Shown here piece by piece: positions 1 through 9,222 of a stretch of DNA of 64,000 bases (the first letter of the stretch is position 1; the number at the start of each line of letters is the position of its first letter). The notes beneath the pieces were generated by a model that did not search any database, was not told the origin of the DNA, and was given only the letters and a program-made list of their open reading frames with translations. Both the position numbers and the translations under genes were made by a program. The stretch is taken from the NCBI GenBank assembly GCA_965223165.1, contig CBDCVQ010000019.1, positions 992,001-1,056,000 on the forward strand. The letters are read 5' to 3'. Origin of the DNA: JABDMH01 sp965223165. GTDB lineage: Bacteria; Bacteroidota; Bacteroidia; Chitinophagales; Saprospiraceae.

Positions 1-174
1 ATCACCAGCCTCTCCATCAATTTTGTCGTCAAGCTTGCCGGCATCCAGATTCCCTATGGCATCGACGTAGGTGCCTTGTCCCTGCTGGTTTCTTTAACGG
101 TGTTTTTTGGTGTGTCGCTGGCCTCCAGCCCACCCCAACTCGACCCGGATGTGGAGGCGGTAATGGACATCTAG
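1..174 (+). CDS. C-terminal end of a sodium:solute symporter-like membrane protein (partial)
   Basis: The window opens inside an open frame that runs from base 1 to a TAG at 172-174, 57 codons. The peptide holds a hydrophobic stretch (GALSLLVSLTVFFGVSLAS) preceded by IPYGIDVG and followed by a short acidic tail ending VEAVMDI. A last transmembrane helix after a G-I-D-V-G-A turn is what I would expect at the end of an SSS-family (Na+/solute) symporter, but only about 5 per cent of such a protein is visible. The N-terminal part lies outside the window. Another multi-span transporter is possible; the substrate cannot be guessed. Confidence 0.45.
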   Translation: MTSLSINFVVKLAGIQIPYGIDVGALSLLVSLTVFFGVSLASSPPQLDPDVEAVMDI

Positions 175-497
175 CGTGATGTCGCGTTCTTGTGCGCGAG
201 AAAACCTCAACTTTCTTTCGTGCTGCTCAAGCATGTCCATGGAGGCCTCATCAATCCTGCATAAGTTCTTTGGCCAAAGTAAGCTTGAATCGGGACTTGA
301 GCTGCGACTTCCCATTTGATTGGGAGGCCAAAGGCGTGAATGGCTTTGAAGACTACAAAGTGGTCCTGTCCAAGGCCGAAGTCGCCCAACGCTTGCGACC
401 GGAAAAGGCCCCCACTACCCAGTGAACCAAGCGCCGATTGTACGGTGGACCAGGTGCAGCACGGTCAAACATGCAGCGGAACGTCCGCCAAGCGTAC
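175..497. other. Intergenic stretch, nothing recognised
   Basis: The 323 bases between the symporter end and the converging secreted-protein gene have short open frames on both strands, none with a recognisable motif. The frame ending at 425 (tail VNGFEDYKVVLSKAEVAQRL) could be a gene remnant, but I cannot assign it. Confidence 0.4.
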
Positions 498-1451
498 CTA
501 ATGCGTGGGTGCTGCCACCAACTCCACCTCCAATTGGAATGCATGATCCGCGCTGGGTTTGAGTCGAAACTGATCCCTAATCATCACGCGACCCTTGCGA
601 AACAAGGCGTGATACGGCCCGGGAGGTAGATCGCCAAAATCCAGCGTGTGATAGAGCAAGTCACCCTCCTGAATCGCCAAGGGCACCTGTCGGATGATAT
701 TCCCCACCTCATCCATCAGCATAAGGTCACCAAAGCCGCCGGCAGGTACACCCATCAGCTCCACGGTAAACTTGCCCGGAATGCGGGAGGGCAGGACTCT
801 CACCCCACAGGGCTGATCAGGGGAAGTATGCTTGCCGGCCAGCAGATCTTGATCAACCGGGGTGCATACGCTGATGATCAGTTCTGATCCCAACCCACTC
901 TCACGACTGGATATGTCGATCGGTTTTCTGCTATCGGTCTGCACGCTAAAGCGGATATCTCCCTGGCTTAACCGGCCTCGGACGTAGTCTGTCACGTCAA
1001 ACTCCGTAAAGGGTCTGTCACTGAGCCTCTGACTAGCGATCTCCCGGCCTGTCGCAGGTCGATCAAACCAATGAAGGCCATGCTCATCAAAATCCTCGGT
1101 ACCTTGAAAGAGCATGAGCCTACAATCAGTCCTACGCGACACAGTGTACAACTTGAGGGTGCAGGAGCGGACGTAATTGGGATCGATGTGATGGATCTTG
1201 TACCGGAGCAGCGCTTGCCTGGCCTTCTTCGCTGGCTGGCCTCGCAGTCTCATGTGCCGCTCCAGTCCGTGGGTAGTAGAATCCTCGACCGCCACATAGG
1301 TGTCGGCTACGGGGGACTCTACAAAAACAATCTTTGTGCAGGCGTCGTCCATGGACTTTTGCTGGGCAATGTCGAGCTCCCTCGAAGTTTGCTGGCTAAG
1401 CAACGGCGCTGCAACGAAAGCAGCGATGGTCAGAGGTAACAGATATTTCAT
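498..1451 (-). CDS. Secreted protein with DNRLRE/CBM96-like domain
   Basis: 317 aa with a clear N-terminal signal peptide (MKYLLPLTIAAFVAAPLLSQ). The central part is a beta-rich module: VADTYVAVEDSTTHG near residue 49, then repeated strands such as ALLRYKIHHI, SCTLKLYTVS and FTEFDVTDYVRGRL. This is the pattern of DNRLRE/CBM96-type carbohydrate-binding domains: an opening 'DTYV' strand and a 'FDVTDYV' strand. The last 90 residues (from about 225) look like a second beta-sandwich similar to a sorting or Fn3-like tail (VELMGVPAGGFGDLMLMD), but no standard T9SS tail is evident. Likely periplasmic or surface-exposed and binding a polysaccharide or cell-surface partner; no catalytic motif is visible. 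The start is set by the signal peptide. It stands alone and converges on the symporter gene. Confidence 0.55.
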   Translation of the reverse strand: MKYLLPLTIAAFVAAPLLSQQTSRELDIAQQKSMDDACTKIVFVESPVADTYVAVEDSTTHGLERHMRLRGQPAKKARQALLRYKIHHIDPNYVRSCTLKLYTVSRRTDCRLMLFQGTEDFDEHGLHWFDRPATGREIASQRLSDRPFTEFDVTDYVRGRLSQGDIRFSVQTDSRKPIDISSRESGLGSELIISVCTPVDQDLLAGKHTSPDQPCGVRVLPSRIPGKFTVELMGVPAGGFGDLMLMDEVGNIIRQVPLAIQEGDLLYHTLDFGDLPPGPYHALFRKGRVMIRDQFRLKPSADHAFQLEVELVAAPTH

Positions 1452-1914
1452 AGCGGCATTACTCTAGCGATCATCGAAGGGCTGAAAGGTCTCAGCCTAC
1501 TCCATGACCAGAAAAATAGCCTTGACTGAAAATCCGAACGGGATCTTGAGTTACGTTGGGTTTGGTTTACCCAAATTAAGAAGCCGAGCGCGGAGATTCA
1601 AATTAATTTGGCCGATCAGCCGGTGCGAAACAATCAAATTGGACATTCAAAAAATTGATTATCAGCTATTTATGACTAGATGTAATCGAGGAAGATGGGT
1701 GTCTTAGATCACATCGGCACTCTCGAAATGCGATAGACCGAGTGACGGAGGTAGAAAAATACGCGTTGGTTGCTTGCGGCTCTACTTTGAGCGAAGAAGG
1801 AAGATTGAATTGACCTGTTCACAAGCCAAGTGCCACTCGGGCGCTAGACAATGGCACGAAGTGTGCAAAATATCTTTAGTAGGGAATTTGCCCAACCATC
1901 TAAAATCGTCGGAT
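1452..1914. other. Intergenic stretch, divergent promoter region
   Basis: 463 bases between two divergently transcribed secreted-protein genes. The left part is AT-richer (around 1505-1700). I see no RNA gene, repeat or coding segment. Promoters for both neighbours must lie here, but no element matches TAnnTTTG convincingly. Confidence 0.4.
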
Positions 1915-3264
1915 ATGCTCCAGAATCATCTCACAGCCGTGTTGTCCGTTATCGTACTTAGCGTTCTAGTACAAGTCATGTTCCCAGTGCCATGTCAGGG
2001 GCAAGAAGATTTTCGCAGCGGTTTTATCGTGACCCAGGCTGCCGACACTATTACCGGTCTTATTGAATATGCAAACGCAAAGAGTCACGCCAAATATTGT
2101 CGCTTTAAGAGTTCACCGGACCAAAAAGTCGTGACATACCTTCCTTCGGAGCTCATTTGTTACAGGTTCCACGGTTCGAGGTTTTACGTGTCTAGAGAGA
2201 TCGTTCGAGAGGGCAAAGTTCACGAGGTTTTCCTTGAATATCTGGTCGATGGAGCGATCGACTTGTTCTACCATGCTGATCCATTTGGTGACTTCTTTTA
2301 TATCGAGAAGGAAGGTTATTTCCTAGAGCTGACAGACGAATTTGAAATCACATACCAGGGCGGACGGAGAGTGAAAAGGTTTACAAGGGATTATGTGGGT
2401 TTGATCAAATACCTAATGCGGGATGCACCCACCCTGTACACCGACATTGAGAACATCAAATTTGAACACTCGTCCTTTGTCAAAATCAGCAGAGACTATC
2501 ACAATGTAATATGTCCTGACGAGCGGTGCATAGTTTATGAGCGTAAAGGACGTAAGTTAGGCAGCAACCAATGGAGGATGCGAGTGGGCATTGCTGCAGC
2601 GAGGTCATCGACTGACTTTACCCTAGTTGCTGATTTCAAGAGGCGGATCGCCGCGTTCATCAGGAGATCCGAAGGTTTTCGAGCTGGGACCATTGTATCC
2701 TTCGGATCTCCATTGTTCTTGGATTTGGTGTCCCAGAGCCAGCTCAGCACGAAATACGTGACTCCTATACTGTTCGTTAGAGTTGCCAATAACTGGAGAT
2801 CGTCAGGACATCTGGAGATTCAGTACCACCATGCGGCGTTCGAAATGAATCCGTCTACACTACACCTGGGGTTCTGGAAAGGATCGCTAATACTAAGTCG
2901 GGATTTGCTTTTCAGACAGGCCTTCCGGCCGTTTCTAAACCTGGGCTTATCAGTCAACGTATTCTCCAGATATGAGCTTACTGATTTGGACGTGAGGTAT
3001 TTCAATCTTACTCAGCCAGCAGAAAAATCATCAATCAGCCTCAATGATGAGAGTTTCGCAAGATCAAGTCATCTCGTGCGAACACAAATCTATTCCAAAG
3101 TAGACATGCTGACTGGTATAGGAGTTCTGCTTGAATCCAAGGGAGGACAGCAACTAAAATGTGAACTTCGTTACAATTTTAGCATACACGAATTGCTGCC
3201 TACCAATGAGGACCAATTAAGCGATATGCAGTCTCTAATGATACTTGTGGGTATATCTACCTAA
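1915..3264 (+). CDS. Secreted hypothetical protein of a Bacteroidota-type family
   Basis: 449 aa from an ATG at 1915, chosen because a signal peptide begins there (AVLSVIVLSVLVQVMFPVPC, then QGQ). The open frame extends upstream, but that part has no export signal. The mature N-terminus, GFIVTQAADTITGLIEYANA, matches the 'GYI.. GDT..GLI.YRN' opening seen in many uncharacterised Bacteroidota secreted proteins (family impression from memory). Residues 30-190 look like a soluble beta-rich domain. From about residue 210 there are alternating strands (MRVGIAAARSST, HLEIQYHHAAFEMN, LKCELRYNFSI) typical of an outer-membrane barrel. Function unknown; probably an envelope protein. Single gene, promoter upstream not identified. 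Confidence 0.55.
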   Translation: MLQNHLTAVLSVIVLSVLVQVMFPVPCQGQEDFRSGFIVTQAADTITGLIEYANAKSHAKYCRFKSSPDQKVVTYLPSELICYRFHGSRFYVSREIVREGKVHEVFLEYLVDGAIDLFYHADPFGDFFYIEKEGYFLELTDEFEITYQGGRRVKRFTRDYVGLIKYLMRDAPTLYTDIENIKFEHSSFVKISRDYHNVICPDERCIVYERKGRKLGSNQWRMRVGIAAARSSTDFTLVADFKRRIAAFIRRSEGFRAGTIVSFGSPLFLDLVSQSQLSTKYVTPILFVRVANNWRSSGHLEIQYHHAAFEMNPSTLHLGFWKGSLILSRDLLFRQAFRPFLNLGLSVNVFSRYELTDLDVRYFNLTQPAEKSSISLNDESFARSSHLVRTQIYSKVDMLTGIGVLLESKGGQQLKCELRYNFSIHELLPTNEDQLSDMQSLMILVGIST

Positions 3265-3324
3265 ATCCTTGCAAGTCGTTGAATGCCAATGGCAAACCCT
3301 TCATTTGTCCAGCTCATTGTGTCC

Positions 3325-3777
3325 TCAAATCAATAGAAAATACAGCACCTGAAATAACTTTACCAGCCCCCAGATCACCAAGGCAAAGAGAATCAGGAGG
3401 ATCACCAGCACCGTCCAAACGACCGGCCAGGCGCTGCCCTGGTGTTCTCCTTCTTCAAAATGGTCTTGAAAGAGATCCAGATTGCGCTTGTTGGCCTTGA
3501 AAAAGAGGTCAAACAGATCACCGACCACGGGTATTGATCCGAGCGTCACATCCAGCAGAATATTGACGATCATCAGACTGAGCGCCCGGCCACTCGCACC
3601 TTTCCTGACCATCAGTATCAACAATCCCCCCGACAGACTAAAGCTTAGGACATCACCGACCACCGGAAAAAGCCCGATGATAAAATCCAGGCCAAAGGTG
3701 ACATTGGTGCCAGGGATCTTAAACTTGGTATCCAGCCAATCGGCGTAGCGTTCGATGTTTTTGGTTTGATCTTGCAT
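3325..3777 (-). CDS. DUF4112 membrane protein
   Basis: 150 aa from the ATG at 3777; another ATG lies 5 codons upstream. The signature of DUF4112 is visible: a soluble start (ERYADWLDTKFKIPGT), then FGLDFIIGLFPVVGDVLS, a hydrophobic segment ending in LILMVRKGASG, and the repeat-like LGSIPVVGDLFDLFFKANKRN. A last transmembrane helix lies near the C-terminus (WTVLVILLILFALVIWGLV). The two 'P-V-V-G-D' turns are the family hallmark. Function unknown; inner-membrane location inferred. Transcribed away from the seven-gene operon that begins at 4039, so it is probably host backbone. Confidence 0.75.
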   Translation of the reverse strand: MQDQTKNIERYADWLDTKFKIPGTNVTFGLDFIIGLFPVVGDVLSFSLSGGLLILMVRKGASGRALSLMIVNILLDVTLGSIPVVGDLFDLFFKANKRNLDLFQDHFEEGEHQGSAWPVVWTVLVILLILFALVIWGLVKLFQVLYFLLI

Positions 3778-3994
3778 GGGTTCGCTCCGCAAACCTAAAG
3801 ATACTCAAACAGATGGTCGATGGATGCTGCTCACTAGACAGTTACGGACCATGTCAACCGACTAGGAGCAGTGTGTCAGCAAGCTGGCTCTGGATCTGTC
3901 AGAGTCCTCCTACAAGAAAGGAGTGCGGAAAGCTGTATAGCACTACAAGAAGAGTGAGAGTGATGTCCTCAAATGTCCTCGATGTCGTCGATGG

Positions 3995-4024
3995 TTGACA
4001 ACAATATATTTTGGAATTTAACTA
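3995..4024 (+). promoter_or_regulatory. Possible promoter of the seven-gene operon
   Basis: TTGACA at 3995-4000 and TAACTA at 4019-4024 are 18 bases apart, just upstream of the ATG at 4039. The region is strikingly AT-rich (ATATATTTTGGAATTTAAC). TATATTTTG at 4006-4014 is also one base away from the Bacteroidota -7 element TAnnTTTG. Either would give a very short leader. Assignment is by eye. Confidence 0.35.
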
Positions 4025-4038
4025 TATTACTGTGCGTA

Positions 4039-4926
4039 ATGAGCAAGTTAAGTTTCTCCGGACATGAATCCTTTGCCTGCAAGCAATTCTGGCTCAAAAA
4101 GGGATTTGACTTCATCCATGAAGGTAGAGACTTCAACGCGGAGGAAGCTGTGGTTCATCTTGGTGTGGGCAAAAATATGGTCAGATCCATACGGTTTTGG
4201 CTCCATGCCTTCGGAATCTCGGAAGAGAGGTCAGGAAAGGAGGCATCGACCTTGGGAAGTTTCCTCTTTGGGGATGACGGTGCAGATCCCTATCTAGAGG
4301 ACATTGGCTCCATCTGGCTGCTACACTATTATCTGGTGAAGAATGCGACTGCATCCATCTACAATCTGGTTTTCAATCAGTTGCGTCGAACTAAGACCGA
4401 ATTTACGGTCGATCAATTGCACAATTACATCAAGAGGATCTGCCTCGAGCAAGATCCTTCGAAGTACAATCAAAACACAGTCGAGCGAGACATTCGAGTT
4501 TTTGTGCATAACTACCAAAGGCCCAGATTACGAGGCGCACAGGTTGAAGACGCGTACACAAGCCTTCTACATGAGCTCGGGCTCCTGAATATGCGCGATA
4601 GGCAAAGCGTACTGGATGACAGCACCAGGGCTTACCTTGCTATTCCATCTGATGCAAGGGACACGCTCCCGGAAGAAATTTTGTTTTTTGCCATGCTGGA
4701 CCTCATGGGCGAGCGCAAGACCATCACGCTCGCTGAGCTCCTACGATCGGAGAACAGTCCAGGGAACATTTTCGCACTGTCTACAGATGGTCTAGTCAGA
4801 AAATTAGAACTCATCTGCGCTAAGTATCCAATGGCTGTTTATTCAGAAACAGCAGGTGCACAACAGTTACAGATCATTGAGCCCCTCGACAAATGGAAAC
4901 CTCTTTATGACTACTACAGCAGCTAA
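4039..4926 (+). CDS. DUF4007 family protein, first gene of putative defence operon
   Basis: 295 aa from the ATG at 4039. The opening LSFSGHESFACKQFWLKKGFDFI carries the family signature (SGHE-F-x-C/R-x-x-WLKKG), followed by a helix-turn-helix-like segment (EEAVVHLGVGKNMVRSIRFWLHAFG, about 35-60) that could bind DNA. The length is usual for DUF4007. Family knowledge: DUF4007 proteins are encoded beside PAPS-reductase-like PP-loop enzymes in defence-type loci; no biochemical role is established that I know of. Here it is first in a seven-gene run and overlaps the next start by 20 bases. Residues after 100 are helical with no enzyme motif. Inference: a DNA-binding or adaptor subunit, or the operon's own regulator. 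Confidence 0.8.
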   Translation: MSKLSFSGHESFACKQFWLKKGFDFIHEGRDFNAEEAVVHLGVGKNMVRSIRFWLHAFGISEERSGKEASTLGSFLFGDDGADPYLEDIGSIWLLHYYLVKNATASIYNLVFNQLRRTKTEFTVDQLHNYIKRICLEQDPSKYNQNTVERDIRVFVHNYQRPRLRGAQVEDAYTSLLHELGLLNMRDRQSVLDDSTRAYLAIPSDARDTLPEEILFFAMLDLMGERKTITLAELLRSENSPGNIFALSTDGLVRKLELICAKYPMAVYSETAGAQQLQIIEPLDKWKPLYDYYSS

Positions 4927-7900
4927 GAGGTCTTACAACCCATCGGTCAATATTATCCGGGATTTCCACAAGGATCTCAATTATGTCCCTACCTCGAATG
5001 CCCGCAAGGTTTTTGATCAAATTGCCTCAGAATTTGTGTCGGCCAGACGTTCGTTTACCATCGTTGGTGCATACGGCACTGGCAAATCCAGCTTCCTTTG
5101 GGCGGTTGACAAGGTATTAAATGGCCGCAGGGATTATTTCGAGCTTCCGCCATCTATGCAGGAATACCGCGGATTTCGCGTGATCAATATTGTGGGTCAA
5201 TACGCCTCCCTGATCCATACCTTTCAAAGGGAGTTTCAAATCGACGAAGACCTCCCGGTAGGAGATATCATTAAAACCCTAGACAAGGAGTACAAAAAGT
5301 GCAAAAAGAAGCACCAGGGCCTAGTTCTTTGCTTGGATGAATTCGGAAAATTTCTGGAATTCGCGGCCAAGGTCGACCCTGAGCAGGAGTTGTATTTCAT
5401 CCAGCAGCTTACCGAGTATGCCAACGATCCCGATAAGGACATCCTACTCATATCTACTCTACATCAAGAGTTCGGCTCCTATGCCTATGGTCTCTCGAAA
5501 GCCCAGAGGAACGAATGGAGCAAAGTCAAAGGCAGGTGGTGCGAAATAACCTTTAACGAACCAGTAGAGCAGCTGCTGTATTTGGCATCGGAAAGACTTT
5601 CGGAGAATCTCTACGATCGGAAGAAGTATCGATCGCTCAAGTCTTTGCATAAGACCATTGAGCAGTCCAAACTATTCCCGCTGCGAGATTATTTGTCATT
5701 GGAGACAGCGGAAAGACTGCTACCGCTAGATATCTTGGCTGCCTCTGTGTTGACCTTGGCTTTGCAGAAATACGGCCAAAACGAGCGATCCTTATTTTCT
5801 TTCCTGGAATCCAGTGATCGTTTTGGTCTTCGAGGATTTGAGGACAATGGCACATACTTCAATCTAAGCCAGGTCTGTGATTATCTATTAGCTAATTTCC
5901 CCATTCTCCATACGAAGTATAATCCACACCATACTCAATGGTTGGCAATCAAAAATTCTTTAGAAAAAGTCGAAGGCATTTTTTCCACGGCATATGACGA
6001 TCACCTTAAACTAGTAAAGACGATAGGGTTGCTCGGCATTTTTGGTTCCAAAGGCTCGCTGTTGGATGCCTCGTTTCTCGATGCTTATGGACGGTATAGT
6101 CTGGGTATCAAGAATGTCAAGACCATCCTTAAGGATCTCGAGAAGAAGAAGCTCATCCGCTACGTACGACATAATCGACGGTACATACTTTTTGAGGGAA
6201 CAGATCTAGACATAGAGCTAGCTATTGACGAAGCCGGCAATCTGGTCGAACAAGTCTATGGCGTCGTCAACTACCTCAATACCTATTTCGATTTCCCCTG
6301 CATTCTCGCCAAGTCCTTTTACTATCGATATGGTACACCTAGGTTCTTCCAGTTTGAACTGAGTGAGTCCCCCGTCGATAAAGTACCAAAGGGGGAGATC
6401 GATGGCTTTGTCAATCTCATCTTTGCAGAAGATGTATCAGCAACAGAAGTCCAACACAATTCTCTTCATTGCAAGGAAGCCATCGTCTTTGGCTTGTACA
6501 ACAACAGTCACGATATAAGGCACCTGATTTTTGAGATCCAAAAGATCGAGAAAGTCATTGAAAACAACCCAGAAGACCGCGTGGCATTGCGCGAGCTAAA
6601 GAGTATACACGAACATCAGATTAAACTGCTAAATCACTATGTGCTGGAAAGCATCTATAGTGATCAGAGTGCCATTACATGGTTTTTTGCTGGGGAGGAG
6701 GTTTCATTCTCAAATGCGAAGGAATTTAATCGACTGCTATCGAGAATTTGTGAGACCGTGTATCATGGAACACCAATCTATAAGAGTGAGCTTGTTAACA
6801 AGACCAAACTATCCGCTGCGATAGCCACTGCGCAAAAAAAGTTGATCCAAGCGGTCCATGCCAATTGGATGGTAGAAGATCTGGGATTTAGCAAATCCAC
6901 ATTTCCACCGGAGAAGGCTATCTACTTGTCTCTAGTTAAGGAAACTGGGCTGCTTAGATTAGAAAATGAGGCTTGGGGTTTTCGTCCGCCGTCCGATGAG
7001 ACATTTGCAAAACTGTGGCAGACCAGCGAAAATTTTCTACAAAGCTCAAAGGCATCTCGGAGAAATCTGGGCGAATTTATAGATGTCTTGCTGACTAGGC
7101 CCCTGAAACTCAAGCGGGGCTTTGTAGACTTCTGGCTTCCCCTATTTCTTCTGGCGACCACTGATGACTATGCGCTCTACGAAAAAGATGTCTACATTCC
7201 CTATGTCACACCGGATGTCCTAGAGCTGGTCACAAAGAGTCCTCGCAAATATTATATCAAGTCGTTTGATTTGGATGGCATTAACCTCCAGCTCTTCCAG
7301 CGATATCGTGCACTACTAAACCAGGAACAAGTCACACCAAGCAGTCAAGGTTTTATCGATACCGTCAGGCCCTTTCTGACATTCTATCGGAAACTACCCC
7401 CGTACACCAAAGGGACAAGAAACCTTTCCAAAGGGGCGATCAATCTACGGCGAGCTATTGCTCGAGCGACTAGTCCTGAAAAGATATTTTTCGAGGATTT
7501 TCCAGCAGCTCTTGGATATGAAGCGAGGAAATTGGCAAAGAATGAGACGCTACTCGAGGAATATTTTACTACCCTGCAATCTGCCATCAAAGAATTGCGG
7601 GGTGCCCAGGAAGAATTGTTGCAACGATTTGAAGCGTCCATAAATTCCAATCTTGGCCTTCCGGAAAATGATCGATCCTACAGGGACTTATTAATGGCTC
7701 GATACGGCACACTGAACGTTGAATTGCTGCCAGCCCAACTTAGTTCGGTGGTAAAGCGCTTGCGATCTGATCTGGATAGGGATGCATGGTTGGGCGCTCT
7801 AGCACAATCGTGTGTAGGAAGCAATCTCCAAAATCTGAAGGATGCAGCCGAGCCACTTTTGTACGAGAGATTTGCGGAGATAACAAAAGAGCTGGACACC

Positions 7901-8122
7901 TTCTGCCAGCTGTCGAACGCTGTTTCAGAGGAGGAAAGTGCCCTTTCTATCGAAATTACGGAACCTCAGCAGGGTGTAAGAAAGCGGGTGATTAGGTTGC
8001 CAAAATCCAAAGAGAAGAATATTGCAGAAACCATAGAGCAAATACGCCAGATCATGGGGGACGACAGGCAGTTGAACATGGCGGTTGTTACCCTATTATT
8101 AAAGCAACTACTGGATGAGTAA
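4907..8122 (+). CDS. Large P-loop ATPase (BrxC/PglY-like size and layout)
   Basis: 1071 aa from the ATG at 4907. An upstream in-frame ATG at 4856 lies deep inside the DUF4007 gene and is less likely. Walker A is GAYGTGKSS at residues 54-62 and Walker B is LVLCLDEFGKF at 139-149, with D144-E145 as expected catalytic acids. It begins SYNPSVNIIRDF, 'placing' the ATPase core at the N-terminus, with about 850 residues of helical sequence behind it. An N-terminal AAA-type core with a long tail recalls BREX BrxC/PglY ATPases, but similarity beyond the P-loop is not visible to me. Probably a DNA-translocating or assembly motor of the complex. It overlaps the next gene by ATGAGTAA, which suggests coupled translation. 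Confidence 0.75.
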   Translation: MTTTAAKRSYNPSVNIIRDFHKDLNYVPTSNARKVFDQIASEFVSARRSFTIVGAYGTGKSSFLWAVDKVLNGRRDYFELPPSMQEYRGFRVINIVGQYASLIHTFQREFQIDEDLPVGDIIKTLDKEYKKCKKKHQGLVLCLDEFGKFLEFAAKVDPEQELYFIQQLTEYANDPDKDILLISTLHQEFGSYAYGLSKAQRNEWSKVKGRWCEITFNEPVEQLLYLASERLSENLYDRKKYRSLKSLHKTIEQSKLFPLRDYLSLETAERLLPLDILAASVLTLALQKYGQNERSLFSFLESSDRFGLRGFEDNGTYFNLSQVCDYLLANFPILHTKYNPHHTQWLAIKNSLEKVEGIFSTAYDDHLKLVKTIGLLGIFGSKGSLLDASFLDAYGRYSLGIKNVKTILKDLEKKKLIRYVRHNRRYILFEGTDLDIELAIDEAGNLVEQVYGVVNYLNTYFDFPCILAKSFYYRYGTPRFFQFELSESPVDKVPKGEIDGFVNLIFAEDVSATEVQHNSLHCKEAIVFGLYNNSHDIRHLIFEIQKIEKVIENNPEDRVALRELKSIHEHQIKLLNHYVLESIYSDQSAITWFFAGEEVSFSNAKEFNRLLSRICETVYHGTPIYKSELVNKTKLSAAIATAQKKLIQAVHANWMVEDLGFSKSTFPPEKAIYLSLVKETGLLRLENEAWGFRPPSDETFAKLWQTSENFLQSSKASRRNLGEFIDVLLTRPLKLKRGFVDFWLPLFLLATTDDYALYEKDVYIPYVTPDVLELVTKSPRKYYIKSFDLDGINLQLFQRYRALLNQEQVTPSSQGFIDTVRPFLTFYRKLPPYTKGTRNLSKGAINLRRAIARATSPEKIFFEDFPAALGYEARKLAKNETLLEEYFTTLQSAIKELRGAQEELLQRFEASINSNLGLPENDRSYRDLLMARYGTLNVELLPAQLSSVVKRLRSDLDRDAWLGALAQSCVGSNLQNLKDAAEPLLYERFAEITKELDTFCQLSNAVSEEESALSIEITEPQQGVRKRVIRLPKSKEKNIAETIEQIRQIMGDDRQLNMAVVTLLLKQLLDE

Positions 8123-9212
8123 GGTACGGCATGTCTTGGGCATATCAGGGGGAAAAGATAGCACGGCCTTGGCACTCTACCTGGAGCAGAAGTATGGTAG
8201 TCTTGATCTGGAGTATTACTTCTGTGACACGGGCAAAGAGCTCATGGAGACTTATGATCTCCTACAGACTCTCGAGACGGTGCTAGGGACACAAATTAAA
8301 AGGCTTAAAGCCGCCGGATCAAGTCACAAAGATCCCTTTGATCATTTTCTCGAAGTATATGGAGGCTTTCTACCCTCTTCCGGTGCCCGTTGGTGCACCA
8401 AGAAACTCAAATTAGAACCCTTTGAAGCTTACGTCGGCGATGATCCGGTCATTTCCTATGTCGGCATTAGACATGACGAGGACAGGGAGGGCTATATATC
8501 TCGAAAACCAAATATCCAATCCATCTTTCCTTTTCGGAAAAATATCTGGAGCGAGGATGTCATCAGCAGAGTCCTCGCCAATGGAGCCCGAGACGTAGTC
8601 ATGGATCTTTATCATGCCACCGAGACAAGGTCTGATATTGATCGCATTAAGGAGGTACTACTCACTCCCTTATCCCTCTCATATCATCAGGAGCAAAAAC
8701 TCCATGCATTACTCGATCTGGACATTCGCGCGTTCAATCAAGTAGTACATCAGTTTATTAAAGAATTTACGGATTACCCCTTGGCACTGGTGGATCACTT
8801 TCCGCTTATCGACAATGATGAAGCGCTGGGCCTCCAGCATATTTTTTCTCTGTTAGAACGGTCCGGCGTAGGACTACCGGGCTACTATGATGAGCTGCCA
8901 TTTCAAGTGGATGGCAAGACCGGAAAATACTTCCGCAGCAGGTCGGGCTGCTACTTTTGCTTCTTTCAGCAAAAAATCGAGTGGGTATGGCTGCACGAGC
9001 AACATCCCGAACAGTTTGAGAAAGCCATGGCCTATGAAAAGGCGGGATATTCCTGGATGGATAATGAAACATTGGAAGAACTGATTCGCACTGATCGCAT
9101 ACGGCAGATTAAGACAGAATTTCTGCAGAAGGCAGGTGCTTCCAACAGAAAATCAGCCCTACTTCTTGATCTACTGCCGGAAGAGGAGGGATGTGCGGCT
9201 TGCTTTATCTAA
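8115..9212 (+). CDS. PAPS-reductase/DndC-like PP-loop sulfotransfer-type enzyme
   Basis: 365 aa. SGGKDS at 11-16 is the PP-loop ATP-pyrophosphatase motif; FCDTGKE at 36-42 and SGARWCTKKLK at 89-99 are the following landmarks of the PAPS-reductase/DndC superfamily. Cysteines C94, C279, C282 (GCYFCFF), C360 and C363 (GCAACF) could hold an iron-sulfur cluster, as in DndC. Family members activate a substrate by adenylylation; DndC uses this to put sulfur into the DNA backbone. There is no cysteine desulfurase (DndA/SspA) or DndD/E partner beside it, so the modification chemistry is not proven: it might be sulfur on DNA, tRNA or a nucleotide. The GHKL and PIN genes downstream suggest defence rather than sulfate assimilation; a siroheme reductase or other cys gene is absent. 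Confidence 0.85.
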   Translation: MSKVRHVLGISGGKDSTALALYLEQKYGSLDLEYYFCDTGKELMETYDLLQTLETVLGTQIKRLKAAGSSHKDPFDHFLEVYGGFLPSSGARWCTKKLKLEPFEAYVGDDPVISYVGIRHDEDREGYISRKPNIQSIFPFRKNIWSEDVISRVLANGARDVVMDLYHATETRSDIDRIKEVLLTPLSLSYHQEQKLHALLDLDIRAFNQVVHQFIKEFTDYPLALVDHFPLIDNDEALGLQHIFSLLERSGVGLPGYYDELPFQVDGKTGKYFRSRSGCYFCFFQQKIEWVWLHEQHPEQFEKAMAYEKAGYSWMDNETLEELIRTDRIRQIKTEFLQKAGASNRKSALLLDLLPEEEGCAACFI

Positions 9213-9222
9213 CTAATCTGTT

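Noticed and set aside
3793..4036. A longer DUF4007 start at 3973
   Set aside because: The extra 22 codons (MSSMSSMVDN) overlap the AT-rich promoter and are unlike the family; the ATG at 4039 starts at the SGHE motif.
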